A stretch of DNA of 64,000 nt from Gigaspora rosea (taxonomy: Eukaryota > Glomeromycota > Glomeromycetes > Diversisporales > Gigasporaceae): the NCBI GenBank assembly GCA_003550325.1, contig QKWP01000852.1:97123-161122 (forward strand), written 5' to 3'. The notes beneath the pieces were generated by a model. The model saw only the letters and a list, made by a program, of their open reading frames with translations, made no database searches and was not told the origin of the DNA. A program made the position numbers and the translations under genes. The number at the start of each line of letters is the position of its first letter. The stretch's first letter is position 1. Of the stretch, positions 46,418-57,537 are shown one piece after another.

Positions 46418-47175
46418 CAGTTAGATCTCTTTATAATCACAAGTTGGTTACGCCCTATTTTAGTGATTATATAAAGGTGTTACTATAAATAAATCCTTGT
46501 TATGGTCATATGACCAAAAGCCAATAAGTAACATATTTGCACATATTTGAAATACTATTAAAAAATTTAAAATGTCTGATAGTAACTAACTTTTGATTCA
46601 ACGGCTCAATTTGGATGAAACAACTACTCGAGTGTTTGACTCAATAAAACAATTCTAAAGAGTCTAAAATTATCCAAATCTAGTTACAAAATGCTAACTT
46701 TATAAAGTATTTTTACTTAGATATTTAAATTTAATCAATTTTTAAATATGTGAAGTGAACAAATTCTTAATAATCACAGGAACTTGTAATTGCATTTCAA
46801 TAATCAAGGCTTATTAGAATTGTTTCATCAAGATGAACATTTTGGTAGTTGTTTTATCCAAATCGGACCACTGCATTAAAAGCTATTTGTTGTCAAACCT
46901 TTAAGAATTTTTAATAAAACATTTTAAATAATGAAACTATAATGAATATGAATATTGGCCAATCTGATGTTATAATCCATATTTAGTCAAAAATTGTGAT
47001 TATAACAAGGTTTATTATTAATAAAATTATAAAAAATCAAAATTTTTTTGTAATAGTAATTATAGATAATTTGTAACTATAATAAGGTTTTTTACTATAT
47101 TTAAGTCTGTTGCACAATATTGGATGCTTATAAGAGTTGTGACTATATGGGTGTGACTATAAAGAGGTTAGACTG
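46418..47175. mobile_element. TA-flanked pogo-like MITE
   Basis: Left CAGTTAGATCTCTTTATAAT, right reversed CAGTCTAACCTCTTTATAGT; TA at 46416-46417 and 47176-47177. CAGT-start ends with CCTCTTTATA resemble pogo/Tigger terminal repeats. Inside, 46555-46925 is a palindrome whose arms (GTAGTTGTTTTATCCAAATC) resemble families F and H. 758 bp, no transposase. Confidence 0.7.
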
Positions 47176-47177
47176 TA

Positions 47178-47475
47178 AAAGGTTTTGAATTGCATCATCA
47201 GGTGAAGCACCTTTATAGTCTTCTGGATCAATTTCAATAGGCATAAAAAAAGACTCAGAATTTGCTAAAAGATGCTTTATTTCTATATTAGAATAAGGTA
47301 ATACTAATATATCTTTATTCTAATATATATACAATTATTATATAACATTTTATAACATTTTTAACTTATAATAGCATTTATAACACAACTAACTTTATAT
47401 ACTATAGAATTTTTATTATAGTTATTTTCTGTTTGTATAAAAGAATCTAACCCAGAATTTGGCATAACTTTATCC
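47178..47475 (-). other. Possible coding remnant interrupted by the LINE
   Basis: On the minus strand about 47200-47300 reads EIKHLLANSESFFMPIEIDP (then EDYKGASPDDAIQN), which looks like protein, not AT noise. On the other side of the LINE, minus-strand 49600-49790 reads SQSYPYINNKASQTDSDKQE. They may be pieces of one gene or element into which the LINE inserted. No family recognised. Confidence 0.3.
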
Positions 47476-47494
47476 TTATTTATAATCATTAATT
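47476..47494. repeat. Target-site duplication of the LINE, left copy
   Basis: TTATTTATAATCATTAATT, identical to 49565-49583. It is followed directly by the T run 47495-47504, the LINE's poly(A) tail seen from the other strand. Confidence 0.85.
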
Positions 47495-49564
47495 TTTTTT
47501 TTTTGACAATCATGTCACAACTTTATTTTATAATATAGAAATTGTATTTTTAATACATGTGTTCTATTTATAGCTATGCTATTTTAAACTAAAGTGTGGC
47601 TCACCCGGTTGCCATTTGGCACCTATATGCGACCTGCCAAAGTAGAATTGACCTTGCCGCTTCTTTAATATCTACCTCAGATATTAAATCCGCAGTTTAT
47701 GGCCTGGATCTATAGCCTGTCATGATCTTTTAATTTTTATTCCACCTGGACCAACTTCCGGTCCTTATCCATTTTTCTACCTCTTCTGTTACCCGTGCCA
47801 TTTTTTCTTTGAACTTATCCTACCTTTTATCTGATACGTTCTGTCTTCTTAATTTTTTTTCTGCTTCCAAGAGTGTGTCTTTTCCTTTGTCTAAAACCTT
47901 TACTCCTTTGGCTTTCTTTCTTTTAGATTCGCTTTCTTCCTTCTTCTTCTTCTTTTTCATCGAATCGATTTCTAGCTCTTTTTCCCATTTTGCAACTTCA
48001 TCGCAGCGTTGGAGCCAGATCTCTTTTTGAAAAGCATTATGCCAGTTATTCCACCATTCTAATATGATCGATTCTGCTACTTTATTAGTGATCCCTGCTT
48101 GCAGGTGTGTATTTTTTATATCTGTTTCTATTAGTCCTTGTGCCAGATAGTTTCTTCTCATACATCTGACTGCCTCTTCTCCTCCTGTTAACGTTGTGTC
48201 CAAGTAGTCAACGACAGTTTCTTCTTGATCGACATATCTAGATTTGACCAGATTTCCTTTACTATTGACTTCTCTTTTTCAGACCAAAAAGTTCTGTCAA
48301 CTTACAGGTTGTTAGGTGCTCGAAGTCCTCTTCTTTTTTTTTACATTTTTTGCATATTGCCGTTTGGTAAAGGTCTTCTCAGTTTCTTTTGCGTAAACTT
48401 AGTGTGGGCAGCAAACCACTTAAGCTCTTTAATCTGAACCCCAATTTCTTATTCACTCTGAAAGAACATACTTTTTCTTTCCTTTCTTCTTCCTCAAAGT
48501 CCGAAATATCTTCCAATCTTGACTTTCTGCTCTTTTTTAATGAATACTGTCTTTTGCATTTTGCATGAAGAGCTAGTCCACTTTGTGGAAAGTTTGTGTA
48601 AGCATTTTGAGAAAGCTACGGATCGGGGTTTCAATTGTGATATTGTTCCAGGTAGGTCTTAGCACCATTCCCTGAATCTCATTTACATTGATCGAAATTA
48701 TTTCTCTTTCTTGTGCACCTTCTTTTGCTTCCCTATCCGCTAAGTTGTTTAGCACATTTCCCGTGTGTGCTTTTACTTTGTGAAGTTGCAAATCTATGTT
48801 TTTTGTGTCTAGTATTTTAACAATTGTTCCTAGAATATCCGGGTTTTTTATTTTGCACCAGCTTCTTGTGCTTTTAATTTTCCAGCTTTTTTAATTATGT
48901 GGATCGCTACTTGACTGTTAGTGAAAATGTCTATTTTGCTGTTGCTTGGAGTTATCAAAGTCGCTTCCAGAATTGCCATAAGTTCTGATCTTGTTGAAGA
49001 AAACCACCCTTGGATTCTGCCTTTATGCTTTCTAACTATTGTACCCTTACTATCTACTTGAATTATTCCATACCCTGCTTTGTGATCCTTCGTACCACCT
49101 CCTCCGAGTGAGCCATCAGTATAGTAAGTTATTTCGTTGTGCACCTGGTTCTTCTCTAGTGCCTGCGTGAGCTCTCGTTGTTTTCCTCTATTTTTTACTA
49201 GGTTTTGGATCAGGTATACGTCCCAACTTTCTGCAAGAGTCACATGTTCTACTTCAGATTCCTTTTTTCCCCTAGTCTTCTTTTCGGGAGCTATTATATT
49301 TTTGAGGTATTTAAGGCCAATCGCTGTGACCCATCCTCCTTCATTTTTTCTCTTTATCCATGGACTCACGTCTTCTACTTCGTTTTCTTTCATTTTGAGA
49401 ATCTTATTTGTAGAAGTTATGCTTGAACTTAATGGGTTGTCCTGCACCAAATTCTCTTTGTTTTCCTTCCATTCTAAGATGTGACCTTTTTATTTGGAGA
49501 TTTTTTTTCCACCTTTCCAAGAAATGATCCTATATTATCTTTTCTCTGTCCAATCATCCATTCT
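47495..49564 (-). mobile_element. 5'-truncated LINE with RNase H domain
   Basis: Flanked by a 19-bp duplication and ending in poly(A). The minus strand first reads the end of the polyprotein: HILEWKENKENLVQDNPLSS, then RNase H (frame 49450-48848) with YYTDGS (Asp) and RSELMAILEA (Glu), but IDIFTNSQVAI where Asp is expected (AAC at 48917-48919). After a frameshift come HKVKAHTGNVLNNLADREAK (48782-48725) and the C-terminal knuckle ICKKCKKKEEDFEHLTTC (about 48358-48301). The last open frame, 48203-47820, is Lys-rich (WNNWHNAFQKEIWLQRCDE). The reverse transcriptase is missing, so truncation occurred during target-primed integration. The copy is inactive. Confidence 0.85.
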
Positions 49565-49583
49565 TTATTTATAATCATTAATT
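49565..49583. repeat. Target-site duplication of the LINE, right copy
   Basis: Identical to 47476-47494. Confidence 0.85.
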
Positions 49584-49819
49584 ATTGTTTTAAAATTTTA
49601 ACAAATTATTACTAATTTATCAAAATATATTATAAAAGATTTATTTGTATAAGAATTATAAATAGAACTATAATTTGGAAGATTATAAATGCTAGCATCC
49701 TCTTGCTTGTCAGAATCAGTTTGACTTGCCTTGTTATTAATATAAGGATAACTTTGAGAAATATATTGAGATAATGAATTAGATTTTAAAAAATTATAAG
49801 GAAATAAGAACATTGCCAA

Positions 49820-50320
49820 TGCATTTTGAAAAAAATAGAAAATCAGAAAAAGAGAAAAAATAAAGAAAAAGAAATTAATGAAGCAAAAGAAAATAGAAGA
49901 AATAGGAAAAAGAAAGCAAATAAAAGAAAGAAAGAAAAAGAAATAAGAATGGTTAAAAGATAAAAAAACAAAAGAAAATGAAAATATGAAAACCAAAAAA
50001 AGTAAAATAAATAAAAGAAAATAAAGAAAAAAGCAAATAAGAGAATGTGAAAAAGAAATAAAAGTGAATTGAGTGAATAAAATAAATAATAGAATAGAGA
50101 GATAGAAAGGTGAAATATAAAACTGAAAATAAATGATATTAAGTAATATTAAGCAAAATCAAGCAAAGAAGAAAGAGATAAAATAAGAAAATAAAAGGGC
50201 ACTAGAACACTAAAACCTAGACTGGATTCTGTTCTTCAGATTTAAAAAAGAAGAATGAATAACAAATAATAAAAAAAAAGAATATTGTATTAAAACAATT
50301 ATGAATTATAAAGAAAGTCT
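49820..50320. repeat. Purine-rich tract
   Basis: Long stretch of A with scattered G on the plus strand (AAAGAAAGAAAGAAAAAG). Its complement translates as a hydrophobic Phe/Ser-rich frame (49598-49996), which I treat as an artefact beyond its first 60 or so codons. Confidence 0.75.
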
Positions 50321-50599
50321 ATAAGAATGACTAAAGGATAATATTTAGAAAATTTGGTTTGTATTTGTTTGTATCTATTTATATTTATTTATATTAATTT
50401 AAATCAATTTAACTTTATTTTTCAAAACAATTTCATATCTAGAAAACTTTATAAACAACTAGTATCATATTATATATAATCTAACATATGTGCCAAAACA
50501 TATCTACTAGTTTGAGTTTTTATAATAAATATGTAATATTTTTAATTATTTTTATACTAATAATTTTTGACTTATTAGTCTAGTTTAAATAATTTTATT

Positions 50600-50885
50600 A
50601 CTAAAATCTTCTATATAATAAGATGATTTTAATGAGCCCAAAATCATCCAAATCCCAATTACAGGATCTTGAAATATCCATGTGTCAAATAATGATGCAC
50701 TTTCTATAGTAGAAGGATTGGTTAAACATAGTCTATACTATGTTCAACCAATTCTTCCACTATAGGGGTGCAACATTATTTGATATGCAAATATTTCAAG
50801 ATGCTCTAATTGGATTTGAATAATTTTGAACTTGTTAGAATCATCTTATTATGAAGAACATTTTAGTAATAATAGGTCAAAAAAA
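50600..50885. repeat. Palindrome, family F/H-like arms
   Basis: The left arm (AGATGATTTTAATGAGCCCA, AAATCCCAATTACAGGATCT) and right arm (TTTGAATAATTTTGAACTTG, GAATCATCTTATT) meet near 50740 (GTCTATACTATG). The words match arms in 5540-5640, 20585-20690, 23320-23430 and 46780-46870. Confidence 0.65.
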
Positions 50886-51179
50886 AAATAAAAATAATTA
50901 AAAATATTATATATTTATTATAAAAAATCAAACTAGTGGATATGGAAAACTGAGCTATCAGGCTTTTAACTATCTTTTGTAATATACATAATTAATTTAA
51001 TTTATTATTTAATAAATTAAATTGATTATGTTCATTAAAATATAATTAAAAGCCCAATGATTTAGGTTTTTTTATTTAATTATATTAACAAAATTTAGCT
51101 AAATTATGCAGTATAAAAATTTAGCCATATAATAAATCTTAGAATATTGTTATTACAAGTATAATAATCAAAACAACAA

Positions 51180-52800
51180 ATAAGTATCTTTTAAATTTTT
51201 TTCTTTTATTATATTTTTATTATTCAAATTTTTTTTTAATTAGTACATTTTTTATTATTATATTTTATTTTTTTATACTTTTTTTTAATCAGTTAAGTAT
51301 CTTTTAATTTTTTTCTTTATTATGCTTTGATATTATTCAAATTTTTTTTCTTTCGGTACATTTTTCATTATTATGTTTTATAAATAACATAAGTATTTTT
51401 TTAATTTTTTCTTTTATTAGATTTTCTTTCAGTATGTTTTTCATTATTTATGTTTTAATTTTTTTTTGTTTACAAAAGCTTTTACAATTATATAAATATA
51501 ACAGATTTCTAATATTTGAAGGTAAAGATATTATTGAAATTTCTTTTTTGTAATTTTGTAACAATAAAAATACAAAAAACTCACCTTCTACTACTCCAAA
51601 TACACTATATAATAATGAACAACCTCGAACTATTTGTTCTTAATTGGTTTTTAATATACAATATAATATTGCTAACCCTATACAACTATTATGAAATGTT
51701 TATTCTCAATTAGTTCCTTATAATGCCTCTAATTCTCAACAATACTTTATACTTTTTGACTTCTACTATCTCATACTATTTGTCCTCAATCAGTTTCTAA
51801 TATACTATATAATACTGCTTATCTTTAACAAATATTTAATAATACTAACTCTTAAAAACAATCTTATAATACTTATTGTAATGATTATGATTCATCAGAT
51901 CCATTGAAAAATATTTTAAGTATAGAAAGCATTTTTTTTCAAAATGAGTTGAAGAAGTCATGAACAACAAACATCTCAACAATATTTTTACTAATCCTCT
52001 TGTTGAATAACCTTCTTAAACACTTTTACCTTTTTATTATAAATCCAGTCTCATTATTTATTACTGGATTAAAATAAAATTAGTTCTTACTATAGCATTT
52101 ATCTAATACATAACATCCAGAAGGATTATATGAAAGATCAACTAATCAATATGCACTATATGGTAATTTCAATATATAATATATAAGCCTTTTTTATCTT
52201 TTTTTTGTTTTCTTCAAATGAAAACCTTTTTTTTTTATTAATGAATAACTTTTTTTTTATAAAACAAAAAAAAACCAGCCCATTACTACTACTGCTACTG
52301 CCAAGAGTTTGAAAGCTCTATATTCAAAATTAGCAACTGTACCTATTATTTAAATTGGCTTACTAAAGATGTTTGAGAAATAAAAACTGAAATAAAAAAA
52401 AAGCAAAATGAGCAAGAGAAGAAACTCTTTCTTTAAGTAATGGATATAAGTGAATTTTTTTCTGAATATTTTTTTATATTAAATATATTTGTTATAAATA
52501 TTTGGTTTGTTTTTTTTTATTTTAAAGGGAATATATAATAGTGTTGTAAATATTTATTTCTGTACCATGTTTACCTGAACCAAAGTGATCTAAAAGAGGT
52601 GATAAAGAGGGGAAACTTTTTGATTTTATATGAAATATAAGCTCCAATCAGTTTTACAAACCATTTTAATAGTGAATAGTATAGTGTGGTATATTATTAT
52701 TCTATAATATTTTTTTATTTTTGTTATTTTATCGATCACTAATGATAACAATTAATATTATTATTATTTTTTCATTATGATATTATTTATTACTATTTTA
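51180..52800. other. T-rich, no gene
   Basis: Repeated TTCTTTTATTA / TTTTTCATTATTATG words (51190-51470) suggest a degraded short tandem repeat. The ORF 51516-51713 has no domain. Nothing else supported. Confidence 0.45.
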
Positions 52801-52815
52801 ATCATATTAACTTAA

Positions 52816-53193
52816 TTGATAATTTGTTTCCAAATGAGAGAAAAATATATTGCCATATATAGTGAATCATGATGCACATCACTGTAAATTTTACTATAGT
52901 CAAAAATACCATTTTATATAAACAATAGTTTGTTTACATTAGTCAGAAACTCTTTTTATAGCAATATCTCTGCATCTGCTAAACAGATTTTAATGATATT
53001 ACTACATTAGAATCAGAAAATAATGCTCTACAAGTTTATTTAAAAATTGAAAATATATTTATTTAGTAGAAAAATGACTTCACTTTGTCGTGAAGTAGCA
53101 TTTGTGGCTTAGCAATTTTATATAGTAAATCATATAGAACTGCGCGTCGCAATTTACTATATATGGCTCACTCATTTGGAAACAGATTATCAA
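52816..53193. mobile_element. TTAA MITE, TTGATAAT family
   Basis: Bounded by TTAA at 52812-52815 and 53194-53197. The inverted ends TTGATAATTTGTTTCCAAAT and TTGATAATCTGTTTCCAAAT agree at 22 of 23 bases. 378 bp; inner arms share CATATATAGT. Piggybac-like target; no ORF. Confidence 0.8.
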
Positions 53194-53653
53194 TTAATAA
53201 ATTTGTAATAATATTCTTCTAAAAAATAAAAAATAATTAAGTACAGCATTGCAGTGCATTAGATCATTAATGTGAAAAGTTTTTGGCTCAGAATAGTTGG
53301 CTCCTTGAAAAGCAATACCAAGGCCTCTATAATTGTAAAATAGAAAGAAAATTTAAAATTAGGCAAGTATTATCACTTATTGTTTGAAACAAACAGTTCT
53401 GAATTTTTGTAATATCAAGTACTACATTTTGAAAGCTGCAGTTCCCATTCTAACAAGTGAACACTGTATCTTTGCACTAGTAATATATGATAAATAGCTA
53501 ATGGGCAAAAAGAATATATTTAAAAAATACTAATAGGGTACTAATAGGGCAATTTTTATAAATCTTATATTTAAAATATACTAATAAAAAATGTAAAATA
53601 AGAATTAATTTTTATAATTTAAAATTTGCAAATTGACATATATCAAATAAAAA

Positions 53654-54884
53654 TTGCTATTTCTATTCTGGCTTTGACTCTTCTGACCCAGTCAATGTGA
53701 TTTTTGGATCCTTGCACTTTGGCCAATGGTTAGGTTATATAAATCCAGTTATATAATTTGTGCAATAATAATAACCAATCAAAATTTGAACCTGATATAG
53801 GTTCAAATTAAACTACAAAATAAGCTATTCACAATTAACAATAATTGCTACTATAGATTCTGGTGAAATATGGTGAAATATGGTGAAATAATTTCACCAT
53901 TATTGGTAAAATTGGTGGTGAATTGGTGAAATTGGTGAAATTAATTTCACTAGCATCTATAGTTGCTACATAGTAAAGTCCAAATTCTACTATGTAAATC
54001 AATTATAATTACTGTACTTAAGTAAACTTATTTAAAAGATCAAAATACATATACAATAAAATTTTGAGCAATATTGGAGAACATTTTATTATTTAAATTT
54101 AACTTTTATGTTTGATAAAAAAATTTACTCGACAAATATAAAAATTAAAAGCTAAATAATAAAAACTTCTTCAGTGCGGTTTGTATGAAAATTTGGTAGT
54201 ATATGTATTTTGATCTTTTGAACATATTTATTTAAGTGATTATAGTTGATTTGTATAGTAAAATTTGGGCTTTACTATGTGAAACCTCTTGTAATCACTT
54301 TGGATTTTAGTGATCACAAGCGGTTGCTACATAGTAAAGTCTAAATTTTTTATACAAATCAACTATAAATGCTTAAGTAAATATATTTAGAAAATCAAAA
54401 TATATATACTACCAAATTTTTATACAAATCAAAGAAGTTTTTATTATTTAGCTTTTAATTTTTATATTCATCAAATATATTTTTTTAAAAAAATTTTAAT
54501 TTTTTATCAAAAGTAAAAGTTAAAAATCAAATAATAAAATGTTTTCCAATATTACTTAAAATTTTAGTATATGTGTATTTTGATCTTTCAAATAAGTTTA
54601 CTTAAATAATAATAATTAATTTATATAGTAAAATTTGGACTTTACAATGTAGTGACTATTGGCAATTGTGGGTAGCTTATTTTGTAGTTTAATTTGAACC
54701 TACATTGGGTTCAAATTGGATTGGCTATGATTGCACAAATTATATGACTGAGATTTTATATAATCTAACTATTGGTCAAAGTGCAAAAATCCAAAGTCAT
54801 ATAATTTCTGTTTGTATTACATTGTATATGACTAGGTCGGAAGGGTCAGAACAGTGTCAGAGAGAGCTAGAGTGGAAATAGTAA
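53654..54884. mobile_element. 1.2-kb nested palindromic element
   Basis: Outer arms (ATTTCTATTCTGGC, CTGACCCAGTC, GCACTTTGGCCAATGGTTAG, GTGCAATAATAATAACCAAT) are mirrored at 54690-54884. Inside are two complete hairpins with GCTACATAGTAAAGTC arms (about 53947-54290 and 54322-54660) and, at 53863-53950, a TGGTGAAAT minisatellite. No coding capacity. Confidence 0.7.
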
Positions 54885-54895
54885 TTCTCTTCCAG

Positions 54896-55070
54896 AATAA
54901 TCTATATAGGGTTATATTTGAGCATCATAGTAAAAATTTTTTTGGTTAGCACTTTGTTTTGGTATATATAAGCTATATTTTGAACATTAGATCAAACTTT
55001 TATCTGGGTTTAACTTAAACTTTTTTTTGAAATATAACATCTCTAAAAAAAAAAATATCAAACTTACCAT

Positions 55071-55115
<45 letters not shown>

Positions 55116-55532
55116 NCTCTAAAAAAAAAAAAAACAATCTATGATTTCTAAAAAAAAAAAAATTAAAAAAAATTTTTAGAAAATTTTTTATACTTATCTG
55201 ATTTGTAATATATTATAGATTATAAAAATATATACTACAAAATAAAAAAACTTAAAAAAAAAACCATTTTGATTAATTTTTATCCAATTTTTGTAATTTC
55301 TAATTTTTGCATTTTTTCAATCTTTGCATTTTTTAATTTTTGTGTTAATTACTGCCTAGATTTTTATTAGCACATTTCAAATATAAGATTTATAAAAATA
55401 CCCATTAGCATTTTTTAAATATACCACTTTTGCTATTTAGCTGTTTTTAAATATAATCTTTTTCTCCAATACCTTTTTTAAAAAAACAGGCCTCCATTAG
55501 CTATTTTTCAAATAAGGCCTCGTATAGATTAT
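54896..55532. mobile_element. Inverted-repeat element, family J, copy 2
   Basis: Left GAATAATCTATATAGGGTTA, right reversed AATAATCTATACGAGGCC. It shares ends and flanking inner words with copy 1 (18673-19665), but its middle is poly(A) blocks with a single N at 55116 and not the C/T minisatellite. Confidence 0.65.
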
Positions 55533-55616
55533 TGGATCCTATTTGATATATGTCAAATTGCAATTTTAAATTGATATGTGTTATTTTAAAATTGATATAA
55601 ATAGTTTTTTTTTAAT

Positions 55617-56470
55617 GTTAAAGGTGAAACTATGCTTTTATCTTTATTAGATTTAATGGAATCTTTTTATATAACTAAAAACTTTCATTGCTTAAATCTA
55701 TTGTTATAAGTAAAAACTCAGACATATATCTAAATACAATTTAAATACTTATCTGCAGTCTAAACCTACTAGAGTGGCCAAAGCTTACCTAGATTTGGTT
55801 ATAGAGAAATGTCAGAAAAGTATATTGAGTATTTAATTCATTTAGAAAGCCATGTTTCAATTTTATAAATAGATGTTTGTATAGTAAGTTCATTGTTATT
55901 AGAAAGGTATTTAGAAGTGTATGAGTAAGTTGGATATTATTTTGAAAGAGTTGTAAAGGTATGGGTTGGTTTGAGATCTAAAAATACAATAGGAAATCCA
56001 AATCTTTGTGTAAATTTGTTCATTGTCCGAAGGACACTTACAGGTAAAGCAATAGTACACCCAATATCTGTGTGTTAGCAAATTCTGAATCCTAATTGGC
56101 TAGATTAGGTGTAATGTAAAAGAAAAAACAAAACAATCATAAAAAACAATCAAATTTTTTTATGGCTAACATTTATTGGCTAAATCAGACGTAATATAAA
56201 AAATTGATCAGGTATCGAATTATTAAAAAAAAAAATTAATCTTTGATTAGGTATCGGATTATTAAAAAAAAATTGGATAATTCAATCAAAAAAAATTATA
56301 TAGCAAGGTTTAGGCCACAGATAAGTATTTAGGTTTACTTAGATATATATCTGAGTTTTTATTCTTAGCATTAGATTTAAAAAAATGAAATTTCTTTCAG
56401 TAATGTAAAAAGTTTCTATTAAATTTAATAAAGATAAAAGCAAGGTCTTACCTTAACATTTAAAAAAAAA
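55617..56470. repeat. Inverted pair of about 150-bp arms, family L
   Basis: AAGGTGAAACTATGCTTTTA through TAAAAACTCAGACATATATC (55617-55770) mirrors 56310-56460. A third single arm is at 62310-62460. Between the arms, 55790-56040 on the minus strand looks like a worn coding sequence (FGFPIVFLDLKPTHTF, ELTIQTSIYKIETWLSK) whose family I do not recognise. Arms plus interior may be one DNA transposon. Confidence 0.5.
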
Positions 56471-56929
56471 ATTATATAGCAATTTTTTATTGGATTTATA
56501 TTCATGTGAAAAAGACACGATTAGATTAGACATAATATTTAAAAGAAAAAAATCAAAATTTATGTATATACATGTACATTTCAATTAATGAATAACATAA
56601 CATCTGAGCATGGAATATGAGTCTCATTTACCAGAAAAGTGGGATGAAATTTATTTATTATTTTTGTCCTTATATTTTAAATCATGCGACCAAAAACAGT
56701 TTATTTTTAGTTAGTGTTCTTGGTGTTTTTACCCGCACACCAAAAATAATATAACTAATTGGTAAAAAGCATAAATTATACTATTTAGATACAAGAATTT
56801 TTCTGATTTTCAATATACAATAGGTACTACAAAGAAAATTTTTACATACCACAATTGTAAACCAGAGTAATATATGAGGCATTTATCAGTATACAATTTT
56901 TAAGGTTTAAGAAAAAAAATCTTTAGTCT

Positions 56930-57100
56930 TCGTTTAATTATAATTATGCAAAACATATTAAAGAATTTGATTCTTATATAGTAGAAAGAACTATCAAAGA
57001 TGTAATGAATCCTCATCATACTGACTCTGTACAAAAAATACAAACTATCAATCAAGTTTTAAGTAATATGCTTTTTCGTCACTCAGAGGTCTAAATATTT
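56930..57100 (+). other. Possible exon-like remnant
   Basis: Reads HIKEFDSYIVERTIKDVMNP then HHTDSVQKIQTINQVLSNML before a stop. More protein-like than its surroundings, but no start, no splice support and no recognised domain. Confidence 0.3.
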
Positions 57101-57404
57101 TGTTAATTAATCCTGATTATGAAAATGAAAAATCTTTTTCAACATCACTCAGTTTCTAGGTGCACAAGATGCATTATCTAAAATTTGAAATTTCATACTA
57201 GCTACAAATATCCTATAACTTAAAATTTTAATATATCTAAAAAATAATGTATATTTTTCAATAGAGAATAACAATTCTACATATCGATATAATTAACAGG
57301 TATGCCTAAGTATTTATACAAAATTTATACTAAGGCCACTCCAATTTAATTTTTTGTTTAACATAACAAGTTCAAAATTTTTTAGGGGGGGGACTTAAAC
57401 AACA

Positions 57405-57510
57405 AATGATTAGGTCCAGTCCAGGATTGGAATAGGTCTGGTTTAGGTCTGGTCCAGAATCGGACCAGACTCAGACTCTAAATTTTATACAGACTGGTCT
57501 GAGTCTAAAT
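57405..57510. repeat. GGTCTGG short-repeat patch
   Basis: GGTCCAGTCCAGGATTGG, GGTCTGGTTTAGGTCTGGTC, GGACCAGACTCAGACTC: overlapping direct and inverted copies in 100 bp. Composition recalls the GACC patches at 2.2, 6.3 and 13.4 kb. Confidence 0.6.
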
Positions 57511-57537
57511 ATACCTATATTTATTTTTTGGTGCTAA

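Noticed and set aside
47809-49484. Plus-strand ORFs across the LINE
   Set aside because: Antisense shadows of the RNase H and Lys-rich frames.
49598-49996. Hydrophobic 132-codon ORF as a membrane protein
   Set aside because: Its N-terminal half is the complement of an A/G-rich tract. Only the last 60 or so codons look protein-like, and they are mentioned as a possible remnant.
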